The notes beneath the pieces are model-generated. The model was given only the letters and a program-made list of their open reading frames with translations. It was not told the origin of the DNA and ran no database searches. This document shows, piece after piece, positions 1-7,714 of a stretch of DNA of 64,000 bases. The stretch lies in NCBI GenBank assembly GCA_963744905.1, contig CAVUUV010000003.1, positions 620,001 through 684,000 of the forward strand, in the 5' to 3' direction. The DNA is from DATFFO01 sp963744905. Lineage in GTDB: Bacteria > Actinomycetota > Acidimicrobiia > Spongiisociales > ZC4RG35. The translations under genes and the position numbers were made by a program. Within the stretch, counting starts at the first letter, position 1. Each line of letters begins with the position of its first letter.

Positions 1-692
1 ACATCAACACCCATTACGGCGCCGCTCATATCCTCAAGGGTGTCGACCTGGAGATCTATCCGGGAGAGATGGTGTGTCTGCTGGGCGGCAATGCCTCGGG
101 CAAGACCACCACCCTCAAGACCATCCTCGGGATCGTCGAGCCCACCAGCGGAGCGGTGTATATCAACGGGCACAACGCCAACGACTGGACCACCGCCGAC
201 CGGGTCAAGGCGGGCCTTTCCATGGTTCCCGAGAATCGGCGTCTGTTCAAACGCATGACCGTCAAAGAGAATCTTGAGATCGGGGCATACCTGCGCGAGG
301 ACCGTGAGAACCTGGAGGACGACCTGGAGCACATCTTCGAGTTGTTCCCACGGGTCAAGGAGCGGCTCAACCAGAAAGCAGGCACCCTGTCCGGTGGCGA
401 ACAGCAGATGGTGGCGATGGGGAGGGCATTGATGGCCCGGCCCCGGGTGCTGTTGATGGACGAGCCGTCGATGGGCCTGGCTCCGGTGCTGGTCGCGCAG
501 AATTTCGAGATCATCGACCAGATCAACCGGGACGGGACCACCATCTTCATGGTGGAGCAGAACGCCAACATGGCCTTGTCCATCGCCGACCGGGGCTATG
601 TGCTCCAGACGGGTCAGGTGGTGCTCAACGACACCGCCAAGGCGCTGCTGGACAACCCGCAGATGCGCCAGGCCTACCTGGGCGAGACCTAG
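1..692 (+). CDS. livF: Branched-chain amino-acid ABC transporter ATP-binding protein (LivF type), 5' partial
   Basis: This is the ATPase subunit of a high-affinity branched-chain amino-acid (or related amide) importer, acting on the inner face of the membrane. The reading frame is open from base 3, so the gene starts upstream of the window. The visible part has a Walker A motif (GGNASGKTT, base 87 onwards), the ABC signature LSGGEQQM, Walker B (VLLMDEP) followed by SMGLAP, and the H-loop region replaced by MVEQN, the LivF pattern. The Walker A loop carries Ala-Ser where Gly-Ala or Gly-Val is usual. The remaining liv genes would lie upstream, outside the window. The gene converges with pmbA, with a 168-bp repeat element between them. 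Confidence 0.9.
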   Translation, partial: INTHYGAAHILKGVDLEIYPGEMVCLLGGNASGKTTTLKTILGIVEPTSGAVYINGHNANDWTTADRVKAGLSMVPENRRLFKRMTVKENLEIGAYLREDRENLEDDLEHIFELFPRVKERLNQKAGTLSGGEQQMVAMGRALMARPRVLLMDEPSMGLAPVLVAQNFEIIDQINRDGTTIFMVEQNANMALSIADRGYVLQTGQVVLNDTAKALLDNPQMRQAYLGET

Positions 693-712
693 CCCGGGGC
701 GCCACCGCGCCA

Positions 713-880
713 CTAGGAGCCCGTTGAACAATGCATGTCACCCATCTTGACGACCATGCATCACCACCCACTGCGTTCTCGGCCCCGCCATTCCGGCACA
801 AGGAGTGGCGAAACCTCGGCCTTGCGGCTGGCGCGCCTGGCCGCCCATCCGAGCAACGGCATTATCCAACAGGCTCCTAG
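713..880. mobile_element. 168-bp non-coding element with imperfect terminal inverted repeats (copy A)
   Basis: The element begins CTAGGAGCCCGTTG and ends as the reverse complement of CTAGGAGCCTGTTG, giving terminal inverted repeats of about 22 bp with three mismatches. A second copy, reverse-complemented, lies at 61934-62101 and matches at 166 of 168 positions. Both copies are bounded by CTAG on each side, which could be a target duplication or part of the ends. It has no plausible gene and is too short for a transposase, so it resembles a MITE or a solo insertion-sequence derivative. ATGCATG and CATGCAT face each other near the left end and could form a hairpin. It sits between the convergent livF and pmbA genes and contains the pmbA stop codon. 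Confidence 0.85.
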
Positions 881-2205
881 CCCTGGGCGCCGCCGGTGAA
901 ATTCCATTGAGCGAGGCGCATCGAGGGGGCTACCACCAGGCCGGGCCCGAACTCGTTGTCGGCGTGACGCTGATCGTTTCCGATGGCCATGACCCGCTCC
1001 GGCCCCAGCGCCTCGACGAAAGACTGGGTGAATCGCAGGTTGGTGACCGGCGAGGTGATCTCTCCGTCCTCGATGAGGAAGGTGCCGTTGCGGGTAAGAC
1101 CGGTGACGACCTGGGTGCGGGGATCGAGGATGCGACAGTAGTTGAAGGTGGACACGAACAGGCCCCGCTCCACGCCCGCCACCAGCTCTTCGGGGCTCTG
1201 ATCGCCTCTCCCCACTACCAGGTTGTGGGGCAGGGGACCGAAACCGCTTCCCGCCAGGGCATGGCCGGTCGACTCGGCCCCGGCCTCCTTCGCCGTTCGC
1301 CGGTCGTGGACCACGGTGCGCGTCACTCCGCCTTCGACCAGCACCAGGCGGTGCTTGGAGGTGCCTTCGTCATCGAAGCCAACTCCTATCGAACGGGGGT
1401 CTTCGGGGTCGTCGACGAGCTGGAAAGCGGCGTCGAACTGTTGGGACCCGATGTCCACGAAGGACTGACCGTCGAGGTAGGAGCGTCCTCCGAAGCCGTA
1501 CAGGCCCAGGAAGACGGCGACGGTGGCGACGCATTCCGGCGAGAGCACCACCTCATAACGCCCCGGCGCCACATCGATCTGGTTCTCTCCCCGACGAGCC
1601 AGGTCGGCTGCTCTCCGCCCGGCGGCTGCGCCGTCGAGGTCGGAGAAACGAACGCTGGTTTGGTGGGCGTTCCCCGCCGATGTGGCAGTCTGGTGAATCC
1701 CATCCAGGGTCGCCCGGGTCGAGCTTCCCGATGCAACCCGCCCTCCCGTCGTGGCCAGTGCGACCTCCACCAGGCCGGTGTCGACGAATCCGGCTGCCAG
1801 CAGGCCGGGGCCCGCTTCGACGAATTGGGCCACGTGGGCCACACGCTCGTCGGGTCCCGCATCAACCGTCGATCGGTCTGTGTGGCCCGGCGACACCGAC
1901 TCACCGGGGCCCGCCACGCCCGGCCAGCGGGGATCGAGAGGTGACAGCCGGGCGCCCTCGATGGTTTCGTCCACCAGCCGGGCCAGGTCGTCGTCTTCGA
2001 TCCTGGTGGTGCTCGACGACGAGACACGTCCTTCCACCGCAACCTCCAGACTGACCGAGGCAGTGTCCTCGCCGTGGTGCTGATGGATGAACGAGTTGGC
2101 GTAACGGGTCAGCCCATAGGCATTTCGAGCAACCCGGCAGATGGCCTCGGCGCGAGCACCCACCATCTCACATACCTTCTCGGCTATGGGCTGGGGCTCG
2201 ATCAT
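877..2205 (-). CDS. pmbA: TldE/PmbA-family metallopeptidase partner subunit
   Basis: TldE (PmbA) pairs with TldD to form a heterodimeric zinc peptidase that trims unfolded or ribosomally made modified peptides, such as microcin precursors, in the cytoplasm. The 442-residue product has the PmbA length and ends in the typical C-terminal region. The ATG at 2205 is chosen because it overlaps the tldD stop as ATGA. The frame remains open upstream to 2451, but that stretch lies inside tldD. It is the third gene of an overlapping permease-tldD-pmbA operon. The TAG stop lies inside the CTAG end of the adjacent 168-bp element. TldE subunits normally lack the metal site, and none is visible here. Confidence 0.9.
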   Translation of the reverse strand: MIEPQPIAEKVCEMVGARAEAICRVARNAYGLTRYANSFIHQHHGEDTASVSLEVAVEGRVSSSSTTRIEDDDLARLVDETIEGARLSPLDPRWPGVAGPGESVSPGHTDRSTVDAGPDERVAHVAQFVEAGPGLLAAGFVDTGLVEVALATTGGRVASGSSTRATLDGIHQTATSAGNAHQTSVRFSDLDGAAAGRRAADLARRGENQIDVAPGRYEVVLSPECVATVAVFLGLYGFGGRSYLDGQSFVDIGSQQFDAAFQLVDDPEDPRSIGVGFDDEGTSKHRLVLVEGGVTRTVVHDRRTAKEAGAESTGHALAGSGFGPLPHNLVVGRGDQSPEELVAGVERGLFVSTFNYCRILDPRTQVVTGLTRNGTFLIEDGEITSPVTNLRFTQSFVEALGPERVMAIGNDQRHADNEFGPGLVVAPSMRLAQWNFTGGAQG

Positions 2206-3668
2206 CGTGAGCCTCCTCCCGTCACACCGATCCGGACCTCTTTGAAACGGGCCGGAGCGGCCGGGTGGCCGGTGTGACCCACCTGCATCGGTTGGCCCTT
2301 GCCGCAGTTGGGGGTTCCCCAGGGGTGCCACTCGTCGCCGCCGGCCAGCATGTCCATCGAACCCCAGAATCGGGGTGTGATTCCCGTGTAAGTGGGGTTC
2401 TTCAGCATCCGGCCCTTCTTTCCGTCCTCGATCTCCCAGGCCACCTCGCATCCGAACTGGAAGTTGAGTCTCTTGTCGTCGATCGACCAGGAGCGGTTGG
2501 TCTCCATGAGGATCCCGTAGGAGGTCGAGGCGACTATCTCTTCCAGGTCGTGGGGACCGGGGCGGAGGCCGACATTGGTCATTCGCACCATGGGAACCCG
2601 GTTGAAACCGTCGCCACGCACCATCCCTCCCGGCGCAAGCCCGGCGATGGCGGCCGTGTCACGTCCGGACAGGACTCCCACCCAGATCCCGTCCCTGACC
2701 AGGTCGACGGATTGGGCAGGGGTTCCCTCGTCGTCATACCCGAATGTGCCGAGGGCTCCGGGGATGGTGGCGTCGGCGGTGATGTTCATCAGCTCAGAGC
2801 CGTACCGGAGGGTTCCCAGGCGATCCAGGTTCAGGAATGAGGTGCCGGCGAAGGCCGCCTCCCAGCCCAGGATCCGGTCCAGCTCGGTGGCGTGGCCCAC
2901 CGATTCGTGGATCTGGAGAGCCACCTGGGAGCCCTCCAGGATCAGGTCGAACTCCCCGGAGGGGCATTGATCGGCAGACAGCAGTCGCACCGCTTCCTCG
3001 GCCAGCGAGGGAGCCCGACCCGCCAGATCGAAGCCGCGGATCACCTCGTACCCACCCGTCTGGTACTCACCGAACGACTGGGGATAGGAGCGGCGCTGGG
3101 TCTCGGATTCACCCACGGCCGTGGCAGCAATCCCCCCACCCGACTCGACGACGTGCTGGAAGATCTCATGGCCCTGCGACGACACGAACCACTTGTCGGT
3201 GTCCCAGAAATCGACCGCTCCGGTGGCCAGCTCCACACCTTCCACGGCCTTCATGTCGGCCGTGACGCCCACCAGCAGGTCCGCCTTGTCGCTCAGGGAG
3301 ATCGAGAAGGGATCCTCTTCATATGGGGTCTCCCAGCGGGCCGACTCGACGGGGACGTCGGCCAGTTCCAGGCTCTCCCCACGGCGTACCCGCGCCGAGG
3401 CCCGGGCAATGGCCGTGGCCAGCTCCCCCACCCGGCGGGCCTCCTGGTCGGAGATGTCACTGGTGGCGGCGAATCCCCACGAGGACCCGAGCAGAGCCCT
3501 GACACCTATCCCGGCGTCTTCGTCGCGGTCGGTGTGGTCGATCTCGCCGTTGCGGGCCGCAATCCGTTCGTGGCGACGGATCACCACCCGGGCGTCTGCG
3601 TAGGTGGCGCCGGCCGCCACAGCCGATTCGACGGCTCGTCGAGCCAGATCGAAGCTGACGTCGGTCAT
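2202..3668 (-). CDS. tldD: Metalloprotease TldD
   Basis: This is the catalytic subunit of the TldD/TldE peptidase. The 488-residue protein carries the family's zinc motif HExxxH as HESVGH at residues 254-259, plus the downstream conserved Cys (PNCGKGQP) near the C-terminus that supplies another ligand. The start ATG overlaps the upstream permease stop by four bases (ATGA), and the stop overlaps pmbA the same way, so the three are probably translationally coupled. No peptide precursor or modifying enzyme gene was found in the window, so the substrate is unknown. Confidence 0.93.
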   Translation of the reverse strand: MTDVSFDLARRAVESAVAAGATYADARVVIRRHERIAARNGEIDHTDRDEDAGIGVRALLGSSWGFAATSDISDQEARRVGELATAIARASARVRRGESLELADVPVESARWETPYEEDPFSISLSDKADLLVGVTADMKAVEGVELATGAVDFWDTDKWFVSSQGHEIFQHVVESGGGIAATAVGESETQRRSYPQSFGEYQTGGYEVIRGFDLAGRAPSLAEEAVRLLSADQCPSGEFDLILEGSQVALQIHESVGHATELDRILGWEAAFAGTSFLNLDRLGTLRYGSELMNITADATIPGALGTFGYDDEGTPAQSVDLVRDGIWVGVLSGRDTAAIAGLAPGGMVRGDGFNRVPMVRMTNVGLRPGPHDLEEIVASTSYGILMETNRSWSIDDKRLNFQFGCEVAWEIEDGKKGRMLKNPTYTGITPRFWGSMDMLAGGDEWHPWGTPNCGKGQPMQVGHTGHPAAPARFKEVRIGVTGGGSR

Positions 3669-4924
3669 GGATCCTCCGTTTCGTCGTCTTCGTGGGGGGC
3701 CCGGTCCGGGCTCACCTGAGGTGTTTCGGCGGTGTCGAACAATCGCTGCTGGTTGTCGGGATGGCGACGGCGGCGCACGCCGGCGATCCGCTCGGGCCGC
3801 TCGGTGTGCTCGATCATGGCCTCCGATGCCTCCTCCCACGACTCTCCCAGAACCCTGGTGCGCCACAAGTGGCCGGCCAGGATCCTGATGGCAGCGCTGG
3901 CGGGAACGGCCACCAGGACGCCGAGAAGGCCTGCCAACGCCCCCCCGGCCACCAGCGCCAGCACGATGATCAGTGGGGAAAGGTTGACCCGGGTCCGTTG
4001 CACCAGCGGGGTGATGATGTGGTTGTCGATCTGCTGGACGGCGGTCAGGACCGCCGCCGCCCACAAGGCCTGAGTCACGCTGCCATTGAGAAGGGCAACG
4101 ATCACGGCCAGGAAGCCACCCACCACCGGCCCGACGAAGGGCACCATGTTGAGAACCCCGGCGATTATCCCGATGATCAGCCAGAAGGGCAGATCGATGA
4201 GGTAGAGGCCGATGCTCGACAGGACTCCGACGATGAATGCGACCAGCAACTGACCCCGCACGAATGAGGACAGGGCAGAGATCAGGCGGCTACCAACGTG
4301 CACGACCTCGTCGCGATGGCTGGGCGGGATCAGATCCTCGGCGGACCGTTGGAACTTCCTGGAGTCCACCAGCATATAGAAGGCCAGAACCGGGGTCAGG
4401 ATCACCGCCGTGACACCATGGGCCACCCCGGTCAGAACCCGTCCCGCCCCGGATCCGAACCCCCCCAGCAGGTCCTGGATCGTCGACTGGTTGTCGGGGT
4501 TCTGAAGCCATTGCCTGATGCTCTCCGAGGTCCCCACCGGTCCCAGGTCGATCCCGAATCGGTTGGACAGGGATTGGAGCCACTCGACGATTCGATCCCA
4601 GAGATCGGGCAGCTGGGAGGCGAAGTCGCTCACCTGCTGATCGATGACCGGCACCAGCAGCACCACGGCCAGGGCGATGATCCCGGCGGCAATCAGGTAG
4701 GCGATCGCTGTGGAGGCCGGACGGGGCAGCCCCCTGTCGTCGAAGTAGTCCACCAGTGGGTTGAGGATCATGGTGATTCCCAGGGCGAAGGCGACCGGTA
4801 GCCAGATGATCCGCACCATGTCCGCCACGTGCCACGCAACCCAGATCAGGGCCAGTCCGCCCAGGGTCGCCCACACCATCAGGGCGGACCGGCGCAGGCG
4901 ATCTCTAGTCACGGGCTGGGTCAC
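3665..4924 (-). CDS. AI-2E family transporter (PerM/YdiK type)
   Basis: This is a 419-residue polytopic membrane protein of the AI-2E exporter family, whose members export signalling molecules, ions or other small solutes. The N-terminus shows two closely spaced hydrophobic segments (about residues 17-55) and a third near 65-90. A soluble loop rich in Trp and Gln follows, then a C-terminal bundle of four or five helices with the family pattern around VPFVGPVVGG and DNHIITPLVQ. A charged cytoplasmic tail of about 60 residues ends in an acidic stretch. It heads the operon with tldD and pmbA, overlapping tldD by ATGA, which could link export to peptide processing. The substrate cannot be told from sequence. 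Confidence 0.85.
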   Translation of the reverse strand: MTQPVTRDRLRRSALMVWATLGGLALIWVAWHVADMVRIIWLPVAFALGITMILNPLVDYFDDRGLPRPASTAIAYLIAAGIIALAVVLLVPVIDQQVSDFASQLPDLWDRIVEWLQSLSNRFGIDLGPVGTSESIRQWLQNPDNQSTIQDLLGGFGSGAGRVLTGVAHGVTAVILTPVLAFYMLVDSRKFQRSAEDLIPPSHRDEVVHVGSRLISALSSFVRGQLLVAFIVGVLSSIGLYLIDLPFWLIIGIIAGVLNMVPFVGPVVGGFLAVIVALLNGSVTQALWAAAVLTAVQQIDNHIITPLVQRTRVNLSPLIIVLALVAGGALAGLLGVLVAVPASAAIRILAGHLWRTRVLGESWEEASEAMIEHTERPERIAGVRRRRHPDNQQRLFDTAETPQVSPDRAPHEDDETEDP

Positions 4925-4957
4925 AGCGGTGGAGTGTATAGGTGCGTCGGTCGAGAC

Positions 4958-5836
4958 TTATCGTTCGGACAGGCGCAAGGCGGTGTCCCCCTTCACCCGA
5001 ATGGTCCAAATCGGTCCGCCCGCGGCCAATCCAGGCGAGGAGAAGCCGTCGGACTCCCGAGACCAGCCCGAAGGAACGGTGGCCGGGCCCACCACCCGGG
5101 CCGCAGTCCCGGCAGGAACCGACATATGGAAGTCACCGGAGAGCACCACCTCCGCCCCGGGCTCGGGTGGTGGTCCCAGGATCACGCTCCCCGATCCTCC
5201 CAGGGCCAGGCCATCGATCTCGAGAGTGCTGAGATCGGCGTCGATGGCCCCGTTCAGGATCAGCCTCCATCCGACAACAGGGGCCAGGCCCAGCTTCCAC
5301 CCCGAGAACCGATACCAGGAGGGGGCTTCCTGAGCCGAGCTGAGAATGATCGAGAGGGCACCGTCGACGGTGGTCTCCGTGGACTGAGGCACACCAACCG
5401 ATCCCCCCCTGAGAATTGGATCGACCCGATACCCCGCCCCGCTCTCGGTACTTCCCACCACCAGAGCCCCGGAGATGTGAGCGGTGAGACGGGTGGGATT
5501 GCTCAGCTCCTCGGCGGGGGGGCCGGTCAGACGCGCCTCGGCGGTCGGTAGCTGACTCCAGCCTCCCAGGTGCAGAGAGATGGCGAATACGAAGGCGCTG
5601 ATGATCGCCAGCGGGAGGATCGCTCCGGCGCGGGCGTGGTGGCGATGCCCGCGCCACGAACCCACCAGCCCCGCCGCGATCACCACCACCACCAGGGGCC
5701 ACATGGCGACCAGATCGACTACCAGTGCCGGCGACAGTATGCCCGCCATCAGACCGACCGAAACGGCCACGACGAGGGCCAGGACCAGCATCCAGGCCGC
5801 CACTACGAAGGGGTGGCGGCCCCTGGGAGCGGTCAT
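4958..5836 (-). CDS. Membrane protein with three N-terminal helices and a beta-rich LiaF-like extracellular domain
   Basis: The 292-residue product has three hydrophobic helices (about residues 10-34, 38-60 and 72-90), followed by a long Gly/Ser/Val-rich, predicted beta-strand domain with phrases such as LEIDGLALGGSGSVILG. This layout resembles LiaF/DUF5668-type proteins, which sense cell-envelope stress in other Gram-positives. The resemblance is by architecture only. Its ATG overlaps the stop of the upstream LytR_C gene (ATGA), so it belongs to a DUF3263-LytR_C-LiaF-like operon. No partner histidine kinase is adjacent. Confidence 0.55.
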   Translation of the reverse strand: MTAPRGRHPFVVAAWMLVLALVVAVSVGLMAGILSPALVVDLVAMWPLVVVVIAAGLVGSWRGHRHHARAGAILPLAIISAFVFAISLHLGGWSQLPTAEARLTGPPAEELSNPTRLTAHISGALVVGSTESGAGYRVDPILRGGSVGVPQSTETTVDGALSIILSSAQEAPSWYRFSGWKLGLAPVVGWRLILNGAIDADLSTLEIDGLALGGSGSVILGPPPEPGAEVVLSGDFHMSVPAGTAARVVGPATVPSGWSRESDGFSSPGLAAGGPIWTIRVKGDTALRLSER

Positions 5837-6414
5837 CCCGGATAAGAGCTGCCGATGACCACAACCAGGTCGGCGCCACTGGATTGAATCGGGTCCTGAT
5901 CGGTGGACAGGATGGCGTCGGGGACAGACTCTGCCAGGGCCTGAGCCTCCAACGAGAAACCGTCGGCGTAGAAGATGGTCGTGTCGGAGAGCGTCGGCGA
6001 GTAGTTGTCGGGGGGCAATGTCTCATAGCCGAGTCCCTCGAGCTGGCCGGTGAGGTCGGCTGCCAGTCCGGTCCGGCCGGTGGAGTTGAGAACCACCACC
6101 GTCACCTCTGAGGGTGAACGCACCTCACGGATGGTGGTGGAGGTGGGAGCCGTGGTCGTCGTACTGGTCGATGAGGTAGATGTGGTCTCGTCGATCGTGC
6201 TGACGGGGCTGGTCGTGCTCGTGGTCGTCGTCGTGATGTCGGGACCGGCCGAGGTGGAGGTGGTCGTGTCGCCGGCCCCGCTTCCGCGACCCGCCCACAA
6301 TGACAATCCCCCGAAGACGATGGCCCCGACCAGGAGGATTCCTGCCACCAGGAAGAGGACATCCCTGTAGAACCCGGGGCCGGAATGCCGGGAGTGCCGC
6401 CCGCGACTGGTCAT
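5833..6414 (-). CDS. Single-pass membrane protein with Thr/Ser-rich linker and LytR C-terminal (LytR_C) domain
   Basis: Residues 1-17 are basic and are followed by one transmembrane helix (about 18-42), a roughly 60-residue Thr/Ser linker of TTTST type, and a C-terminal domain starting near VTVVVLNSTGRTGLA. That beginning is characteristic of the LytR_C domain found at the end of LCP wall-teichoic or arabinogalactan ligases and in stand-alone form in actinobacteria. It probably acts outside the membrane in cell-wall biology. It overlaps its downstream neighbour by ATGA and its own start overlaps the DUF3263 stop. The DUF3263 plus LytR_C pairing is common in actinobacteria. Confidence 0.75.
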   Translation of the reverse strand: MTSRGRHSRHSGPGFYRDVLFLVAGILLVGAIVFGGLSLWAGRGSGAGDTTTSTSAGPDITTTTTSTTSPVSTIDETTSTSSTSTTTTAPTSTTIREVRSPSEVTVVVLNSTGRTGLAADLTGQLEGLGYETLPPDNYSPTLSDTTIFYADGFSLEAQALAESVPDAILSTDQDPIQSSGADLVVVIGSSYPG

Positions 6415-6641
6415 AAGGTCGTGGCCACCCCGGTACGCGAAACGAGCCGGCGCAGCCTCCGCACCGTGAGCGGGTCGTATCGCTCGGCGTCATCGCACCA
6501 CAAGAGCACCGCCAGCCGCTCGTAATAGGCGGCGGCGTTCAGGCCGACCTGGTCCAGGATGATCCGTTCCTTGGCTCCCGGCTGCTGCCACCAGGTGCGC
6601 TCCAGGTCCAGGATGGCGCGGTCAACTCCCTTGAGCCTCAC
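6411..6641 (-). CDS. DUF3263 protein (small helix-turn-helix-like)
   Basis: The 76-residue product contains the DUF3263 core DRAILDLERTWW followed by PGAKERIILDQVGLNAAAYY and a basic C-terminal RRLRRL segment. Actinobacterial members of this family resemble small DNA-binding helical domains and usually sit upstream of a LytR_C protein, as here. The GTG at 6641 is preferred: upstream codons remain open to 6821 but lack the family pattern. The stop overlaps the next gene (ATGA). Function is not established. Confidence 0.75.
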   Translation of the reverse strand: MRLKGVDRAILDLERTWWQQPGAKERIILDQVGLNAAAYYERLAVLLWCDDAERYDPLTVRRLRRLVSRTGVATTL

Positions 6642-6903
6642 CCGGCCAGGGTATCGGCACCATGGTCGATTTCCGCGTCTTATCACCGATCCGCCTCTCC
6701 TCCCCGGATTCCTGTCTGAGGTTTGAGACGAGTTGTTTCCGGATAGATGGTGGCCGGCGGGAGGCAACCGCGCGGGTGGGCTCGTCGGCGTGCAGGCTGA
6801 TGGCCACCCGCGCGGTGACACGCCGGGATGTGGTCAGCAAAACCGCCTGAAACCGCTGCCGTTATCATGCCGTCGAGGCTGCCATCTCGGCACGCCCACC
6901 GGC

Positions 6904-6975
6904 GCCGGGTTAGCTCAGTGGTAGAGCAACCGCCTTGTAAGCGGTAGGTCGTCGGTTCAATCCCGACACCCGGCT
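6904..6975 (+). tRNA. tRNA-Thr (anticodon UGU)
   Basis: A complete cloverleaf can be drawn: acceptor GCCGGGT/ACCCGGC, D arm GCTC/GAGC, anticodon stem ACCGC/GCGGT with loop CTTGTAA (anticodon TGT, reading ACA), and T arm GTCGG TTCAATC CCGAC. The discriminator base is T and no full CCA is encoded. The 262-bp gap upstream, back to the DUF3263 gene, holds the promoter region. TATCAT at 6863-6868 is a possible -10, but no clear -35 was found. Confidence 0.95.
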
Positions 6976-6982
6976 CACCTGA

Positions 6983-7714
6983 TCACAAGCGCACCCGGGC
7001 GATTTCGAATGCGGCCAGGGCAGCGGCCACCGAGACGTTGAGGGACTCAATCGGGCCCGACATGGGGATGGCGGCCCGGACGTCGACGCGATCCGCAACC
7101 AGACGACTCAGACCGCCGCCCTCTCCTCCCACCACCAGGGCGACCGGTTCTGTGAGCAGGTCGAGGCCGAACAGGCACTCCGATCCGGCTGCATCCAGTC
7201 CCACCGACCACACGCCGAGCTTCTTCAGCTGAGATAGGGCCTCGGCCACCGAGCCCACCGAAGCCACCCGAACGTGTTCCAGCGCACCGGCGGCGGCCTT
7301 GAAGGCGGTTGCGTTGAGCGGGGCGGCGCGCCGTTCAGCCACCACCAGGCCCAGGACGCCTGCCGCCACCGACGAGCGGACGATGGCGCCCAGGTTGTGC
7401 GGATCGACGACGTGGTCGAGGACCATCATCGCGGTGGGGGTGGCGGCGGCTGCCGCCTCCTCGAGAGAGACGAAGGGGATGCGACGGCACCGGGCCACCA
7501 CCCCCTGGGGGGCGATGGTGTCGGCCAGGGAACGCACATCTTCAACCCGCTTGACGGCTCCGCCGTTCCGCTCCACGGTGGCGGCAACGCCGGCCACCGG
7601 ATCACGGCGCAGGCGAGTCGACTCGACGTGAAGCACTTCGACCCGGCCTGCCGTCGCCGCCGCGGCCACGGCGTGAAGGCCCTCGACCTTATCCCCGAAC
7701 CCAGCGCGCCCCAT
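6983..7714 (-). CDS. rlmB: 23S rRNA (guanosine-2'-O-)-methyltransferase RlmB (TrmH/SpoU family)
   Basis: This enzyme transfers a methyl group from SAM to the ribose of a 23S rRNA guanosine. It is 243 residues long, with an N-terminal substrate-binding domain and a C-terminal SPOUT knot. The three SpoU motifs are visible: motif 1 DHVVDPHNLGAIVRS, motif 2 VVGGEGGGLSRLV and motif 3 IPMSGPIESLNVSVA. The start lies 26 bp inside the 3' end of cysS, the arrangement seen in other actinobacteria, where rlmB follows cysS and ispF. Confidence 0.93.
   Translation of the reverse strand: MGRAGFGDKVEGLHAVAAAATAGRVEVLHVESTRLRRDPVAGVAATVERNGGAVKRVEDVRSLADTIAPQGVVARCRRIPFVSLEEAAAAATPTAMMVLDHVVDPHNLGAIVRSSVAAGVLGLVVAERRAAPLNATAFKAAAGALEHVRVASVGSVAEALSQLKKLGVWSVGLDAAGSECLFGLDLLTEPVALVVGGEGGGLSRLVADRVDVRAAIPMSGPIESLNVSVAAALAAFEIARVRL

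Noticed and set aside
805..1944. Plus-strand 379-codon open frame
   Set aside because: It is antisense to pmbA, starts inside the 168-bp element and has no family pattern; it reflects GC-rich antisense openness.
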